Source: Cymbidium sinense (lineage: Eukaryota; Streptophyta; Magnoliopsida; Asparagales; Orchidaceae). Taken from it: 64,000 nt of DNA. The position numbers and the translations under genes were made by a program. The notes beneath the pieces are model-generated. The model was not told where the DNA came from and ran no database searches. It saw nothing but the letters and a program-made list of their open reading frames with translations. Shown here piece after piece: positions 1 to 12,407 of this stretch. The stretch's first letter is position 1, and every line of letters starts with the position of its first letter. The DNA lies in assembly GCA_021442155.1 (NCBI GenBank), contig JAKCPB010001379.1, positions 62,001-126,000 of the forward strand, given 5' to 3'.

Positions 1-1775
1 CATTTAGGCATAAGAAATCCTAAAGCCTCTGTCAAAACTAAAGCCTAAACAATAAACCCTAAACCCTAAGCTAACCTTAAACCCTAAACCCCAAAAGCCC
101 TAAACCCTAAGCTAACCCTAAACCCCAAAAATCCTAAACCCTAAAGCATAACACTAAACCTAAAACCATAAAACCTAAACACTAACCTTAAACCCTAAAC
201 CCTAAAACCCTAAACCTAAAACCCTAAATCTTAAACCCTAACCCTAAACCCTAAACCCTAAATCTTAAACCTACAACCCTAAACCCTAAACCCTAAACTA
301 TAAAACCAAAAACACTAATTACTAAACCCCAAATCATAAAACTCTGAACCCTAAACCCGAAACCATAAACCCTAAACCATAAAACCTACAACCATGTAAA
401 CTAAACCTTAAGCACTAAACCCCAAACCCTAAACCCTAAACCATAAACTCTAAATCATAAACCTTAAACACTAAAAACCTAAAAACCTAAACATAAACTA
501 AATAAAACTTAAAAATAAAATAAATAAAAAAACTAAACTAAAACCTAAACCTAAACCTAAACCTAAACCTAAAAATAAAATAAAAAAATTAAAAATTAAA
601 TTAAAATAAAACAAATAAAAACTTAAACTAAACTAAAAAATAAAGTAAACCTAAAAGTAAAAAAAACTTAAATAAAATAAAAACTAAATGTAAAATAAAA
701 AAAAATTAAACCTAAAATAAAATCAAATAAAATAAAATAAAACTAAATAAAAACCTAAACAAAAAATAATCCAAAAAATAAAACTTAAAAATAAATAATA
801 AATTAAACCAAAACACTAAACTAAAAAACACCTAAACCTAAAATAAATAAAATAAAATAAACATAAACCTAAACTCAAATAAACAAAAGTAAAATAAATA
901 AAACATAAAACCTAAACCCTAAAGCCTAAATCCTAAACACTAAACCCTAAACCCTAAACTCTAAAGATCTAAAATTCAAAACCTAAACTAAATAAAACCT
1001 AAAAATAAAATAACTAAAAAAACTTAAACCTAAATAAAATTAAAAAAATAAAACAAGAACCTAAGCTAAAATCTAAACCTAAACATAAACCTCATCCTAA
1101 ACCTAAACATAAAAAAAAATAAAATATAAAATATAAAATTAACTTAAATAAAATAAATAAAAACCTAAATTAAATTGAAAAAAATAAAATAAACCTAAAA
1201 ATAAATAACCTAAATAAAATTATATCTAAACATAAAATAAAAATAGAATAAACCTAAAATAAATAAATAAAACGAAATAAAAACCTAAAATTAAACAATA
1301 AACATAAAAAAACATAAAAATAAATAAAAGATAAAACCTAAGACCTAAGCAAAAAAAAAAAAAAACCTAAAACAAAAATAAAATAAACCTAAACCTAAAC
1401 TAAAATAAACTAAACTAAAATAAAGAAAACCTAAACCTAAACTTAAACCTAAACTAAATCAAATCAAATAAACTAAAAAAACCTAAATGTAAATTAAAAA
1501 AATTAAAACTAAAGAGAAACCTAAAATAAAAACCAAAAACTTAAGCTTAAAAAAATAAAATAAGAACCTAAACCTAAACCTAAAAATAAAAAATAAAACC
1601 TAAACCTAAAAAATAAAATAAAACTAAAACTAAACTAAAAATAAAGATAAACCTAAACCTAAAAAATAAACTAAAATAAAAAACCTAAACTAAAATAAAT
1701 AAACATAAAATAAATAAACTAAACTTAAAAAAAATAAAACTAAATAAAAATATAAAATAAACTAAATAAACTGGT

Positions 1776-1821
1776 TAAACCTAAACTTACCGATTAATTT
1801 AATTTTTTTTAAAAAAAAACC
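1776..1821 (+). repeat. Junction element, copy 1
   Basis: B-to-A junction. The core reads TTACCGATTAATTTAATTTT, followed by an A-run and then CCCTAAA-type repeats. Confidence 0.8.
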
Positions 1822-2886
1822 TGTACCATAAACACTAAATCGTAAACCATAAACCCTAAACCCTAAACCCTAAAGTTACAACCCTAAACCAACAACCCTA
1901 AACTCCAACCCTAACCCTAACCCTAAACCCTAAAAACTCGAAACCCGAAAGCCTAAACCCTCAACCTTAAACCCTAATCTAACCATAAACCATCTGTTAA
2001 CCCTAAACTATAAACCCTAAAAACCCTAAACCCTAAACCCTAAAGCCTAAATATTAAACCTTAAAGTTTAAACCCTAAACCCTAAACCCTAACCACAAAC
2101 CCTAAACCCTAAAACATAAACCCTAAACCCTAAACCTTAAACCTACAACCCTAAACCCTACACCCTAAACCCAAAACCCTAAACCCTAAACCCTAAACCC
2201 TAAAAACCTAAAAACCTAAACCTAAACTAAATAAAATGTAAAAATTAAATAAATATAAAAACCTAAACTTAAATAAAATAAAAGCCTAAACATAAAAGTA
2301 AAATAAAAATAACATTAAAAAAACTAAACTAAATTAAAATAAATAAAAACCTAAACTAAACTAAAAAATAAAAATAAAATCAACCTAAAATACAAACTAA
2401 ATAAAAACTTAAAAATAAAACCTAAAAATAAATAAAAATTAAAACCTAAACCCTAAACTAAAAAAAAACCTAAACCTAAAAAAAATAAAAAATCCTAAAC
2501 CTAAACTAAAATAAACTAAACTAAAATAAATAAATCCTAAACTTAAACCTAAAATAAACTAAACCTAAACACAAACCTAAACTAAATAAAATAAACAAAC
2601 TAAAAATAATGTAAACCTAAAAATAAACCTAAAATAAAAACCTAAAACTTAAACCTAAAAAATGTAAAATAAAAACCTAAACCAAAGAAAGGTAAAATAA
2701 AAACCTAAACCTAAACCTAAAAATAAATAAAATAAAACCTAAACATAAAGAATAAAATAAAAATAAAATGAAACTAAAAAAAGAAACATAAACTGAAACC
2801 TAAACCTAAAAAATAAACTAAAATAAAAAATATAAACTAAAATAAATAAACAAAAAATAAATAAACTAAACCCTAAATAATCTAAA

Positions 2887-2936
2887 TAAACCTAAACCTA
2901 CCAATTTCATTAATTTTTTTTAAAAACCCTAAATCC
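2887..2936 (+). repeat. Junction element, copy 2
   Basis: The core reads CTACCAATTTCATTAATTTT, with an A-run before CCCTAAA repeats resume. Confidence 0.8.
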
Positions 2937-4860
2937 TGAACCCTAAACTCTAAACCCTAAACTCTAAATCCTAAACCCTAAAACCTAAACTATAAACCCT
3001 AAAATAAACCCTAAACCTACAACCCTAAACCCTAAACCCTAAAAAACCTTAACCTTAAACCTTAAACCCTAAACACTAAACCCTAAACCCTAAACTAACC
3101 CTAAACCCTAAACACTAAACATTAAATTGTAAACCCTAAACCCTAAACCCTAACCCTAACCTTAACCTTAAACCCTAAACCCTAAACCATAAACCCTAAA
3201 ACCCTAAACCTTAAACAATAAAAATAAACCTAAACCCTAAACTTTAAACACTAAAAACTCTAAACCCTAAAGCATATACTATAAACCTGAAACCTTAATC
3301 TAACCCTAAACCATAAGCTAACCCTAAACCCTAAACCCTATAGCCTAACACTAAACCAAAAAACCTAAAGCCTAATCACTAAACTAAACCCTGAACCCCA
3401 AACCCTAAACCCTAAACCCTAAATCCTAAAACTAACCCTAAACCTTAAACCATAAAACCCTAAAGTCTAAACCCTAAACCAAATCTGTGAACCCTAAACC
3501 CTAAACCCTAAACACCAAACCATAAAATCTACAACCCTAGACCCTAAATGCTAAAATTCAAACCCTAAACCCTAAACCCCAAACCATAAACCATAAACCT
3601 TAAACCCAAAAAACCAAAAATCCTAAACCTACATAAAATAAAACCTAAAAATAAAATAAATTAAAAAACCTAAACCTAAATAAAATAAAAACCTAAACTA
3701 AAACCTAAACCTAAACCTAAACAAAAAAAAACTAAATTAAAATAAAATAAATAAAAACCTAAGCTAAACTAAAAAAATAAAATAATCCTAAAAATAAAAA
3801 ACCTAAATATAATAAAAACAAAATGTAAAATAAAAATAAAAATTTACTTAAAATAAAATAAAATAAACCTAAAAATAAAACTTAAAAAATAAATAAATAA
3901 TTAAACCTAAACCCTAAACTAAAAAAAACTTAAAATTAAAATAAACAAATTCAAATGAACATAAACGTAAACTCAAATAAACTAAACTAAAATAAATAAA
4001 ACCTAAACCCGAAACCCTAAACCCTAAAACCCTAAACCCTAAACCCTAAACTCTGAAAACCTAAAACCAAAACTTAAATGGAGTAAAAGTTAAAAATAAA
4101 ATAAATAAAAAAACCTAAACCTAAATAAAATAAAAAATAAAATAAAATAAAACTTAAGCTAAAATCTATACCTAAACCTAAACCTAAGCATAAACCTAAA
4201 GCTAAAAATAAAATAGAATATAAAATATAAAATTTTCTAAAATAAAATAAATAAAATTTAAACTAAACTAAGAAATTAAATAAAGCTAAAAATAAAAAAA
4301 ACTTAAATAAAATAATACTTAAATGTAAAATTAAAATAGAAAAACCTAAAATAAAATAAAATAAAACCAAATAAAACCTACACCTAAACAATGAACTTAA
4401 AAAACCTAAAAATAAATAAAAAATAAAACCTAAACCTTAAAAAAAACCTAAAACAAAAATAAAATTTACCTAAACTTAAACTAAAATAAATAAAACCTAA
4501 ACCTAAACCTAAACTTAAACCCAAACTAACAAAAATAAAAAAAGTAAAAATAAACCTAAACCTAAACTAAAAAATAAAATTTAAAAATAAACCTAAAAGA
4601 AAAACCTAAAACTTAAACCAAAAAAAATAAAATAAAAACATAAACTTAAACCTAAAAATAAAAAATAAAACTTAAACCAAAAAATAAAATTAAAATAAAA
4701 TAAAATGAAAAAATAAACATAAACGTAAACCTAAACCATAAAAATAAACAAAAATAAAAAACTTAAACTAAAATAAATAAACATAAATAAATAAAATAAA
4801 CTAAATAAAAATAAAAAATAAACCAAAATAAAAAGTATAAATTAAAGTAAATAAATTGAA

Positions 4861-4897
4861 TAAACCTAAACTTACCGGCTTATATAATTTAAAAAAC
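4861..4897 (+). repeat. Junction element, copy 3 (diverged)
   Basis: The core reads TTACCGGCTTATATAATTTA. The TTTACTTAA core is altered, but position and flanks are preserved. Confidence 0.72.
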
Positions 4898-6031
4898 TCT
4901 AAGCAATGAACCCTATACCCTAAACACTAAATCCTAAACCCTAAACCCTAAACATACAACCCTAAACCCTAACCCTAAACCCTAAACCTTAAACCTAAAA
5001 CTAAACCTAAAGCAAGATCAACTAAACCCCACCTAACCCAAACCTTAACCCTAAACCCTAAACCCTAAACCCTAAACCTTAAACCCTAACCCTAAAGCCT
5101 AAACCCTAAAATACTAAACCCTAAAACCCTAAAATCCTAAACCCTAAACCATAAACCCTAAACCTTAAAAACCTAAAAGCCTAAACATAAACTAAATTAA
5201 ACATCTAAAATACTAAACCCTAAAACCCTAAACTCTAAGCCATAAACCATAAACCCTATAAACCTAAAAGCCTAAACATAAACTAAATAAAACATAAAAA
5301 TAAAATAAATAAAAAAACCTAAACCTAAATAAAGCAAAGAAATTAAAAATAATAAAAACCTCAACTAAACTAAAATAAATAAAAATAGCTAAACCTAAAA
5401 ATAAATAAAATAAAATAAAAATAAAATAAAAAATTTAATCTAAACTAAAAAAAATGAACCTAAGAATAAAAAACCTAAATAAAATAAAAACTAAACATAA
5501 AATAAAAAAAATAAACCTAAAATAAAATATAATAAAAACTAAATAAAAATGTAAACTTAAAAAATAAACCTAAAAATAAATAAAAAATAAAACCTAAACC
5601 TTAAACTAGAAAAACCTAAACTTAAAATAAAAATAAAATAAATAAAGTAAAATAAACCTAAACTAAAATAAAATAAACTAAAATAAATAAAACCTAAACC
5701 TAAATCTAATCTTAAACTAAATAAAATAAAATAAACCAAAAATAAACCTAAATCAAAACTAAAAAATAAAACCTAAAAAAAAAAAACCAAAACCTAAACA
5801 TATGAAAATAAAATAAAAACCTAAACCTAAACCTATAAATAAAACCTAAACGTAGTAAATAAAAAAAAATAAAACTTAACTAAATAATAAACCTAAACTT
5901 AAACATAAAAAATAAACTAAAATTAAAAACCTAAAATAAAATAAATAAACCTAAAATATAAAAACTATATTAAATAAAAATAAAAAATATAGTAAACTAA
6001 AATAAATAAAAAATATACTAAATATATTAAA

Positions 6032-6074
6032 TAAACCTAAACCGACCGATTTACTTAATTTTAAGATAAAAAAA
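6032..6074 (+). repeat. Junction element, copy 4
   Basis: The core reads GACCGATTTACTTAATTTTA, at the end of a B block. Confidence 0.82.
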
Positions 6075-6464
6075 CCTTAAACCCTAAATCCTAAACACTA
6101 AACCCTTAACCTTAAAATGACAACCTTGAACCATATACCCTAAAAAACACTTAACCCACCCTAAACCCTAAACCTACAACCCTAAACCTTAAACCTTAAA
6201 CCCTAAACCTTAAATAAAATAAATTAAAAAAAGTAAAAAAAAACCCTAACCCTAAACCCTAAACCCTAAACCCTAAAACCCAAACCCTAAAACCTAAACC
6301 TAAATCTAAACCTAAACCTAAACCTAAAAAATATACTAAAATAAAAAACCTAAACTAAAATAAATAAACATAAAATAAATAAACAAAAATAAATAAAAAC
6401 AAAAAATAAAAGAAAATAAAAATAAAAAACAAAATAAACTAAAATAAATAAAAATTAAACTAAA

Positions 6465-6507
6465 TAAACTTAAACCTGCCAGTTTACTTAATTTAAAATA
6501 ACAAAAA
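6465..6507 (+). repeat. Junction element, copy 5
   Basis: The core reads TGCCAGTTTACTTAATTTAA. It closes a short, 5'-shortened B block only about 430 bp after copy 4. Confidence 0.82.
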
Positions 6508-6693
6508 CCTTAAACCTTAAATCCTAAATCCTAAACCCTAAACCCGATGCTTACAACCTTAAACCTATAACCCTAAACCCTAAACCCTAAACCACAAATC
6601 CTAAACCCTTAAAAACCCTAAACCATAAACCCTATACTGTGACCTTAAACCTTAAACCCTAAAAGCATAAACCCTAAAACCTTAAACCCTATT

Positions 6694-6977
6694 AGATAAA
6701 ATAGGGAAATGATGGTGGATCTCGCTACTAGACAGGTTGGGGTGGTTCTGATGGGAACTAGAGAAATTGAAGAACGGCTGATCTGATCTGCTACTTATGG
6801 AGCTGTGTCTTTATAGTTTAGACGGTTCAAGTCATCTACGGTTTTTGATTTACTCTATGTGTGCTCAATTTTTATTTATGTCATCACTTGTGTCTTAGAA
6901 AACTTGGTGTGTTACTTGGTTGATGAAATTGAAAAGAAGAAATGTTGTATTTGAATTTGTTTTCCATTTAAAAAAAA
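6694..6977 (+). pseudogene. GRP7-like retropseudogene, copy 1 (C-terminal end and 3'UTR only)
   Basis: This is a remnant of a plant class IV glycine-rich RNA-binding protein (RRM plus Gly-rich tail, RNA processing). It retains only the last 20 or so codons, starting near the GYDGGS segment, then the terminal TGA at 6768-6770 and about 200 bp of shared 3' untranslated sequence ending in an A-run. Within the terminal motif the Trp codon of DGNWRN is TAG. Compared with the fuller copies at 7785 and 12403 it lacks the RRM stub and the Gly-rich core, and its 5' edge is blurred into telomere-like sequence. Non-functional. Confidence 0.82.
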
Positions 6978-7784
6978 CTAAAAACATTAAACCTAAATTA
7001 AATCTTGAACCCTAAACCTAAAACCTAACCCCTAAACCCTAATCCCTAAACCCTAAACCCTAAAAACTCAAAACCCTAAACCATAAACCCTAAAACCCTA
7101 AACCTTAAACCCTAAACCCTAAACACTAAACCATAAATCAAAAACCCTAAATCCTAAACTCTAAACCCTAAACTAACCCTAAACCCTAAACCTAAACATA
7201 AAATATACTAAAGCTAAACCTAAACCTAAACTATATAAAATAAAATAAGCTAAAAAAAAACTAAACCTAAACTAAAAAATAAACCCTAAAAATAAACCTA
7301 AAATAAAATTCTAAAACCTAAACCTAAAAAAATAAAATAAAATCCTAAGCCTAAACCTAAAAAATAAAATAAAAATAAAGCCCAACTAAAAAAACAAACA
7401 TAAACCTAAAAGAAAAAAATAAACTAAAATAAAAAACATAAACTAAAATAGTAAAAAAAAATAAACTAAATAAACATAATAAATAAACCTAAATAAAAAT
7501 AAATAATAAATAAAATAAATATATTAAACCTAATCATATCGGTTTACTTACTTTTTTAAAAAAACCTTAAACCCTAAATCCTAAACACTAAACCATAAAC
7601 CCTAAACCTTCAACCCAAAACCCTAACCCCTAAACCATAAACTCTAAAAGCATAAACCTTAAAACCCTAAACCTTAAACCCTAAACCCCAAACCCTAAAC
7701 CTAAACCTAAAGTAACTAAATAAATTAAAATATAAACCTAAACCCTAAAACCTAATAAACCTAAACCCAAACCTAAACCCTATA
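6978..7784 (+). repeat. Telomere-like array between GRP copies 1 and 2
   Basis: A-type CCCTAAA repeats run to about 7190, then a short B block to 7524, a junction element, and A repeats again up to the GRP copy. No gene seen. Confidence 0.9.
7525..7564 (+). repeat. Junction element, copy 6
   Basis: The core reads ATATCGGTTTACTTACTTTT, followed by an A-run. Confidence 0.78.
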
Positions 7785-8270
7785 AATGTGCAGAGTCTTG
7801 ATAGCAAGAACATCACCGTCAACAAGGCTTAGTCTTGATATAGTGGTGGAGGATAAGGCGGAGCCAGTGGTTATCATAGTGGTGGTGGGGGATCTGGAGG
7901 TGATGGTGGATATGGAGGTGGTGGTCGGAGTAGTGGTGGTTATGGAGGCGAGAGGAGCGACGGAGGTTACATCCATGGTAGTGGAGGAGGGAGAGATTGG
8001 GGATATGATGGTGGATCTAGCTACTCGAAAGGCAAGGATGGTTCTGATGGGAACTGGAGAAACTGAAGAATAGTCGATCTGATCTACTACTTATGGAACT
8101 ATGTCTTTATAGTAGAGACAGCTCTAGTTATCGAAGTTTTTTATTTGATCTATGTGTGCTTATTTTTTATCTATGACACCACTTGTGTCTTAGAAAACTT
8201 GGTGTATTACTTGGTTGATGAAATAAAAAAGAAGAAATGTGGAATATGAATTTGTTCTCTATTAAAAAAA
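7785..8270 (+). pseudogene. GRP7-like retropseudogene, copy 2
   Basis: A 5'-truncated copy of a glycine-rich RNA-binding protein gene. Reading from 7785 gives the end of an RRM (about NVQSLDSKNITVNKA, compare NGxxLDGRxITVNxAQ in the family), then a Gly/Tyr/Ser-rich tail with GGYGGGGRSSGGYGG, RDWGYDGGS and the terminal DGNWRN before TGA at 8064-8066. The frame is held for 93 codons but broken by three in-frame stops just after the RRM stub; one matches CAG to TAG. The shared 3' untranslated segment follows to an A-run at 8270. There is no start codon, intron or promoter. Overlapping open frames on both strands are shadows of its Gly codons. Confidence 0.92.
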
Positions 8271-8330
8271 TAAATCTAAAAACTCTAAACATTAAACTAA
8301 AACTAGAACCCTAAAACTAAAACCTAAACT
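8271..8330 (+). repeat. Short telomere-like spacer
   Basis: About 60 bp of CTAAA-type sequence between GRP copy 2 and the LINE fragment. Other GRP copies are followed by a similar ACTAAAAC-containing stretch. Confidence 0.85.
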
Positions 8331-9453
8331 TGACAATTTGATAGAGCCTTTTATTATGCTGGCTGAACCTTTGTTGATCCTTTTGGATTGGACTTTTTAG
8401 TTTTTGGTGGTTTGTGGCTGCCTTTGGCCCCCTTTTGTGTGGTTATTTTATCTTCTGGTGATTTGCACTTGCTACAGCTTATGCTTCCTGCAGTGTATGG
8501 TTTTATTTCTGAGCTATTTAGTCATTTTTGGTTGCTCACCTAGTTTGTCTTGGTGAGTACTTGTTGGGACTTTGGCTTGAGGGATCCTATCTTGGTTTTA
8601 TTGGTTATTTCTCTATTAATTAGCATTGGTCTGGTGCTTGCTGATTGCTGGTTTTGGTTTTCCCTGATTTGGAGGTTGGATTATCTAATTAATGAATGTT
8701 GTTGGTGTTCTAACTTTATTCTAGCCTCTCTCTAGGTTATTATGATTAGTCTGTTGTGGTTTTTGCTTGGTGGTTTGGTTGCTAGCTGGTTGCTAGTTTG
8801 TTTCTTTTTGTTTAACAGTGCTGGATCTCAAATTCTATGGACTACTGGCCTTGGATGTTTGCTTGTATTAGGTATGCTGGCTTTGATGACTTTGATTTTA
8901 CTCACCTCTTCTCTTTGGCTGGTAGCATTACATATGATTGTAACACTTCTTTATGAAGTTTGGATGCTCATATTTATTGTTGACCCTTGAGATGATCCTA
9001 ACTAAGCCTGAGCCTTTTCTTTCTAAGCTCACTCTTTTTCCTCTCTATATCTTTATCCTTTTTAGCTATGACTTTGCCATTATAGTGTTTTGAAGATTTC
9101 TTTTATAGGTTGGAACTTTATAGAGGAAATGGTCGTTGCTTAGTCAACCCATGTGATTTGTTGTGGATCTTACTTATCTTGCTTTCTCAAAGGAATCATG
9201 AACTTCTGCTGACTCATCCTTTTACTATTTTCATTATTCATTTTAGTCTTACTCTATGTCTTTTTCTATTATGCTTTTTAGGCATTGTATTTGCTCTTTT
9301 GTTTTCTTTTCTTTTTCTAATGTACTTAGATGGGGGTTTACCTCCCTAAGTTTATTGTAGCTCTGAAAGCAGTAAAATTTTAGAGCTTTACCCTTTTTAA
9401 GGATATTGTATCTCTTCCTTTTATGGTAATAAAATTCTAACTTTCTGAAAAAG
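8331..9453 (+). mobile_element. LINE fragment 1 (3' region only)
   Basis: This T/G-rich segment is the 3' end of the L1-type LINE that is fuller at 20086-27508 and 57850-62055. Shared landmarks, in order, are a TATGCTGGCT segment near 8873, the GATTGTAACACTTCT segment near 8937, TTTTATAGGTTGGAAC near 9102, and a terminal GGTAATAAAATTCT near 9426. No reverse transcriptase or RNase H coding remains, so it is strongly 5'-truncated. Frames of 60-80 codons inside it are hydrophobic and Phe/Leu/Trp-rich because of base composition; I do not call them genes. It passes through a short A-rich tail into CCCTAAA repeats. Confidence 0.85.
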
Positions 9454-9807
9454 AACCCTAAATCCTAAACCTTAAATCCTAAACCCTAAACCCTAAACAA
9501 CCCTAAACCCTAAAACCTTAAACACTAAACCTTAAATACTAAACCCAAACCTAAACCCTAAATACTAAACTCTAAAATCCAAAACCCTAAACTTACCCTA
9601 AACCCTAAAGGCTAAAGTCTAAACCCTAAACCCTAAACTCAAAACCTTAACTCCAAACCCTAAATCCTAGACCCTGAAATCATAAAACCAAAAATCCTAA
9701 ACCCAAAATCATAAACCCTAAACCCCAAACCTTATACTAAACCTAAGTAACTAAAAAATTAAAAAAATAATCCTAAACTCTAAAACCTAAAAAACCTATA
9801 CCTTAAT
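9454..9807 (+). repeat. Telomere-like A block
   Basis: Degenerate CCCTAAA repeats between LINE fragment 1 and GRP copy 3. Nothing else seen. Confidence 0.92.
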
Positions 9808-10260
9808 AATGGGCAGAACCTTAATGGTAGGAACATCACGCCAACCGACTCAATCTACTGACGGGAGGCAAGGTGGAGGGTAATGGTTATGGGTGGTGGG
9901 GGGATCTGGAGTGCGGGTGGATAAGGTGGAGGTGGTAGAGGTGGGAGGAGGGACGAGGTTACAACCCTAGTGGTGGAGGAGGGAGAGATCGAGGATATGA
10001 TGGTGGATCCCACAGCTCTAGAGGTTGAGGTGGTTCTGATGGGAACTACAGAAACTGAAGAACGATCGATTGGATCTACTACTTATGCAACTGTGCCTTT
10101 ATAGTAGGGACAGTTTTAGTTATTTAGGGTTTTTGATTTGCTCTATGTGTGCTCATTTTTTATCTATGTCATCTCTTGTGTCTTAGAAAACTTAGTGTGT
10201 TACTTGGTTGATGAAATAAAAAATAAAAAATGTTGAATATAAATTTGTTCTCTTTTAAAA
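9808..10260 (+). pseudogene. GRP7-like retropseudogene, copy 3
   Basis: It starts at the shared breakpoint with an AATGGGCAGAACCTT stub (RRM end, NGQNL). Several short deletions in the RRM stub and Gly-rich core break the frame; for example, the stretch between 9865 and 9965 is shorter than in copies 2 and 4. The C-terminal part, with GYDGGS-like codons, DGN and a final TGA near 10057, is recognisable, as is the 3' untranslated segment ending in an A-rich run. No start codon; pseudogene. Confidence 0.88.
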
Positions 10261-10900
10261 TAAAATAAAATAAAAAACCAAAAACCCTAAACCCTAAACT
10301 AAAACCTGAACCTTATACCCTAAACCCTAAACCTATAATCCTAAAACCCTAAAACCTAAACCCTAATTCCAAAACCCTAAAACTAAATCCATAAACCCTA
10401 AACCCTAAACCCCAAGCCCTAAACCCTAAGCCCTAAACCCTAAACCCGAAAAACCTAAAAACCTAAAAGTAAACAAATAAATAGAAAACCTAAATAAAAT
10501 AAAAACTAAATGGAAAATAAAAGTAAAATAAACATAAAATTAAATAAAATAAAAACCTAAGCCTAAAAAAATAAAATTTAAAATAAAACCTAAACTCTAA
10601 ACCAAAAATAAAAATAAAATAAGGAAAATAAAGTAAACTTAAACCTAAACTAAAATAAACTAAACTAAAATAAATAACACCTTAACCTAAACCTAAACTA
10701 AATTAAATAAAATAAACTAAAAATAACCTAAACCTAAGTTAAAAAATAAAACCTAAAAATAAAATAAAGACCTAAACCTAAACCTAAAAATAAAAAATAA
10801 AACCTAAACCTAAAAATAAAATAAAAATAAAAGTCAAATAAAAAATAAACCTAAACCTAAAGTTTAAAAATAAACTAAAATAAATAAAAAATAAAATAAA

Positions 10901-10937
10901 TAAACTTAAACCTATCAGTTTACTTAATTTAGAAAAA
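10901..10937 (+). repeat. Junction element, copy 7
   Basis: The core reads CTATCAGTTTACTTAATTTA. Confidence 0.82.
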
Positions 10938-11179
10938 CCATAAATCCTAAATCGTATACCATAAACCCTAAACCCTAAACCCTAAACCCCAAACCCTAAA
11001 CCCTAAACCTACAACCCTAAATCCTAAACCCTAAACCCTAACACTAAACCCTAATAGCATTAACCCTAAAACCTAAACCTTAAACCCTAACCCTAAACCT
11101 TAAACCCTAAAGTCCAAATGCTAAACCTAAACCTAAAGTAACTAAATATACTAAAAAATAAACCTAAACCTAAGCCTAG

Positions 11180-11191
11180 ACCTAAGAATGG
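11180..11191 (+). repeat. Target-site duplication, left copy
   Basis: ACCTAAGAATGG directly precedes LINE fragment 2 and recurs at 12396-12407. It spans the telomere-like/GRP breakpoint (AATGG is the first GRP sequence), so it is not explained by the surrounding repeats. Confidence 0.78.
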
Positions 11192-12395
11192 TATTTCCTT
11201 CTAATGGAGGTCGAGATTGTTTCTAGTTGGTACTGTTGAGCTTTGGTTTCCCTCTAGTTTTGGTGGCTCTCTTCTCGTTCTTGCTATGTTAGTTTTACCA
11301 TGGCCTGGCGATTGGCAGGCCTCGAAGGTTGCTTGTTTGCCTTTTTCCCTAACCTCTTTTTTTCTGTGAGGGTTTATTGGCTGGTGGTTACTAGATGGCT
11401 CTGGTTTTTCCCAGCCTTTTTCTTTTAGTTTTGGCTATCTAGCATCATGATTATTGGTTGAGCCTGGCTTTGGGCTTTATTTCTTCCTAGGCTGAGTTAC
11501 TATCTCTGGAGTTGTTATCTAGCATCTACTTTTTGTTCCCCTTTTCTAGTGTTTTTTTGAAGTTTTTTTATGGTGTTTTCCTATTGGCTGGATGGCCCAT
11601 TAGCTTGTCATTTCTTTTTATTGTTGGATGAACTTGTATGTGGCTTTAGTTGTTCTTGCCTTTGTTGATTTTTCTCGATTCTATTGCTATGGTTATGGTG
11701 GCCTTGATGGTACATGTCTGGTTGGTGAATCTACAAAAATTTTGGTTCTTTACCTTTGGTCTTTGTTTGATTTGGGTGGCTTTGATGGTGGTTGTTTCTT
11801 GGTTGTTGCCTTGTTTAGTTGGTTGCTTTGCTCAGTTTGGCTAGATGTTTTGTTGGTTTGTTACCTATTTAATCTTGATGATAGATACTGGAACATGGTT
11901 AGCTCTTGGCTATTGGCTATTTGGCTTAATCCAGGTAAGTTGGCTATGTGATTGTAACCCTTCTTCTGAAGTTCCGATGCTCGCATATCCTATGACATTT
12001 GAGATGAATGTAACTGCCTGAGCAATATCTAAGATTTTTATCATTTTGTTTCTTTTGTGTACTTAGCTTGTCGTGATTTCTAGATGCTTATCTCTATCTT
12101 AAGTTCTTTGCAAGTTTGTGGCAGGTTTTGGGGCTGTAGGTAGTTTGTGCATCTCTTAGAAGATTTCAGGATATAGATGGCTTTGGCTGCCCTACTTGGA
12201 ATTTTGTGATGTTTCTTTCTTAATTTTTATCTTTTCTTTCTTTTGCTTTGGTTTACCTGTAATAGGTAGGGGATTTATCTCCTTAGGCTAATTGTAGCTC
12301 TTTAAGCAGTAGTTTAGAGATTTATCAACTTTAAGAACCTTGTATCCTTTTATTTTTGGCAATAAAATTCTCCCACTTTTGATTTTTAAAATAAA
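11192..12395 (+). mobile_element. LINE fragment 2 (3' region, flanked by 12-bp TSD)
   Basis: T/G-rich 3' region of the L1-type LINE. It aligns by eye with the 3' parts at 60400-62055 and 34080-34800: a CCATGGCCTGGCGATT segment near 11297, the TGTAACCCTTCTTC segment near 11954, GGGGATTTATCTCC near 12269, and a terminal GGCAATAAAATTC near 12358. A short A-rich tail precedes the right target-site duplication. No RT, endonuclease or RNase H remains. It inserted exactly at the 5' breakpoint of GRP copy 4. The 107-codon frame inside (11628-11951) is Leu/Val/Phe/Trp-rich and most likely a composition effect. Confidence 0.88.
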
Positions 12396-12407
12396 ACCTA
12401 AGAATGG
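12396..12407 (+). repeat. Target-site duplication, right copy
   Basis: ACCTAAGAATGG, identical to 11180-11191, following the LINE's A-rich tail. Its last five bases belong to GRP copy 4. Confidence 0.78.

Larger units (their letters stand above)
1..6693 (+). repeat. Degenerate telomere-like array with A and B blocks
   Basis: No gene is visible. CCCTAAA-rich A blocks (about 1-475, 905-974, 1822-2203, 2937-3615, 4006-4063, 4898-5254, 6075-6300, 6508-6693) alternate with AT-rich B blocks made of CCTAAA, CTAAA and AATAAA words (about 476-905, 974-1775, 2204-2886, 3616-4006, 4064-4860, 5255-6031, 6300-6464). Several B blocks open with variants of the phrase ACTAAATAAAACCTAAAAAT and close with the junction element listed separately, so they are related copies and not random simple sequence. 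The C-rich strand is + throughout. Apparent open frames here, including one of 60 codons on the minus strand, arise from stop-poor TTTA/TTTTA repeats. Block limits are good to about 20 bp. Confidence 0.93.
10261..11191 (+). repeat. Telomere-like array (A, B, junction, A)
   Basis: A repeats run to about 10450, then a shortened B block to 10900, a junction element, and A repeats up to LINE fragment 2. The last bases are the left copy of that LINE's target-site duplication. Confidence 0.9.

Noticed and set aside
5557..5739. Open frame of 60 codons on the minus strand, Phe/Leu/Tyr-rich
   Set aside because: It lies wholly inside a B block; TTTAGG and TTTTA words on the minus strand are low in stops and give such frames by chance.
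7786..8073. 95-codon plus-strand frame rich in Val, Glu and Met
   Set aside because: It is one base out of phase with the GRP frame starting at 7785; the Gly codons (GGT, GGA) read as GTG and GAG give Val/Glu-rich shadows. The same holds for frames at 12404, 18611, 29096 and 44555 and for the Thr/Ser/Ile-rich minus-strand frames over the same units.
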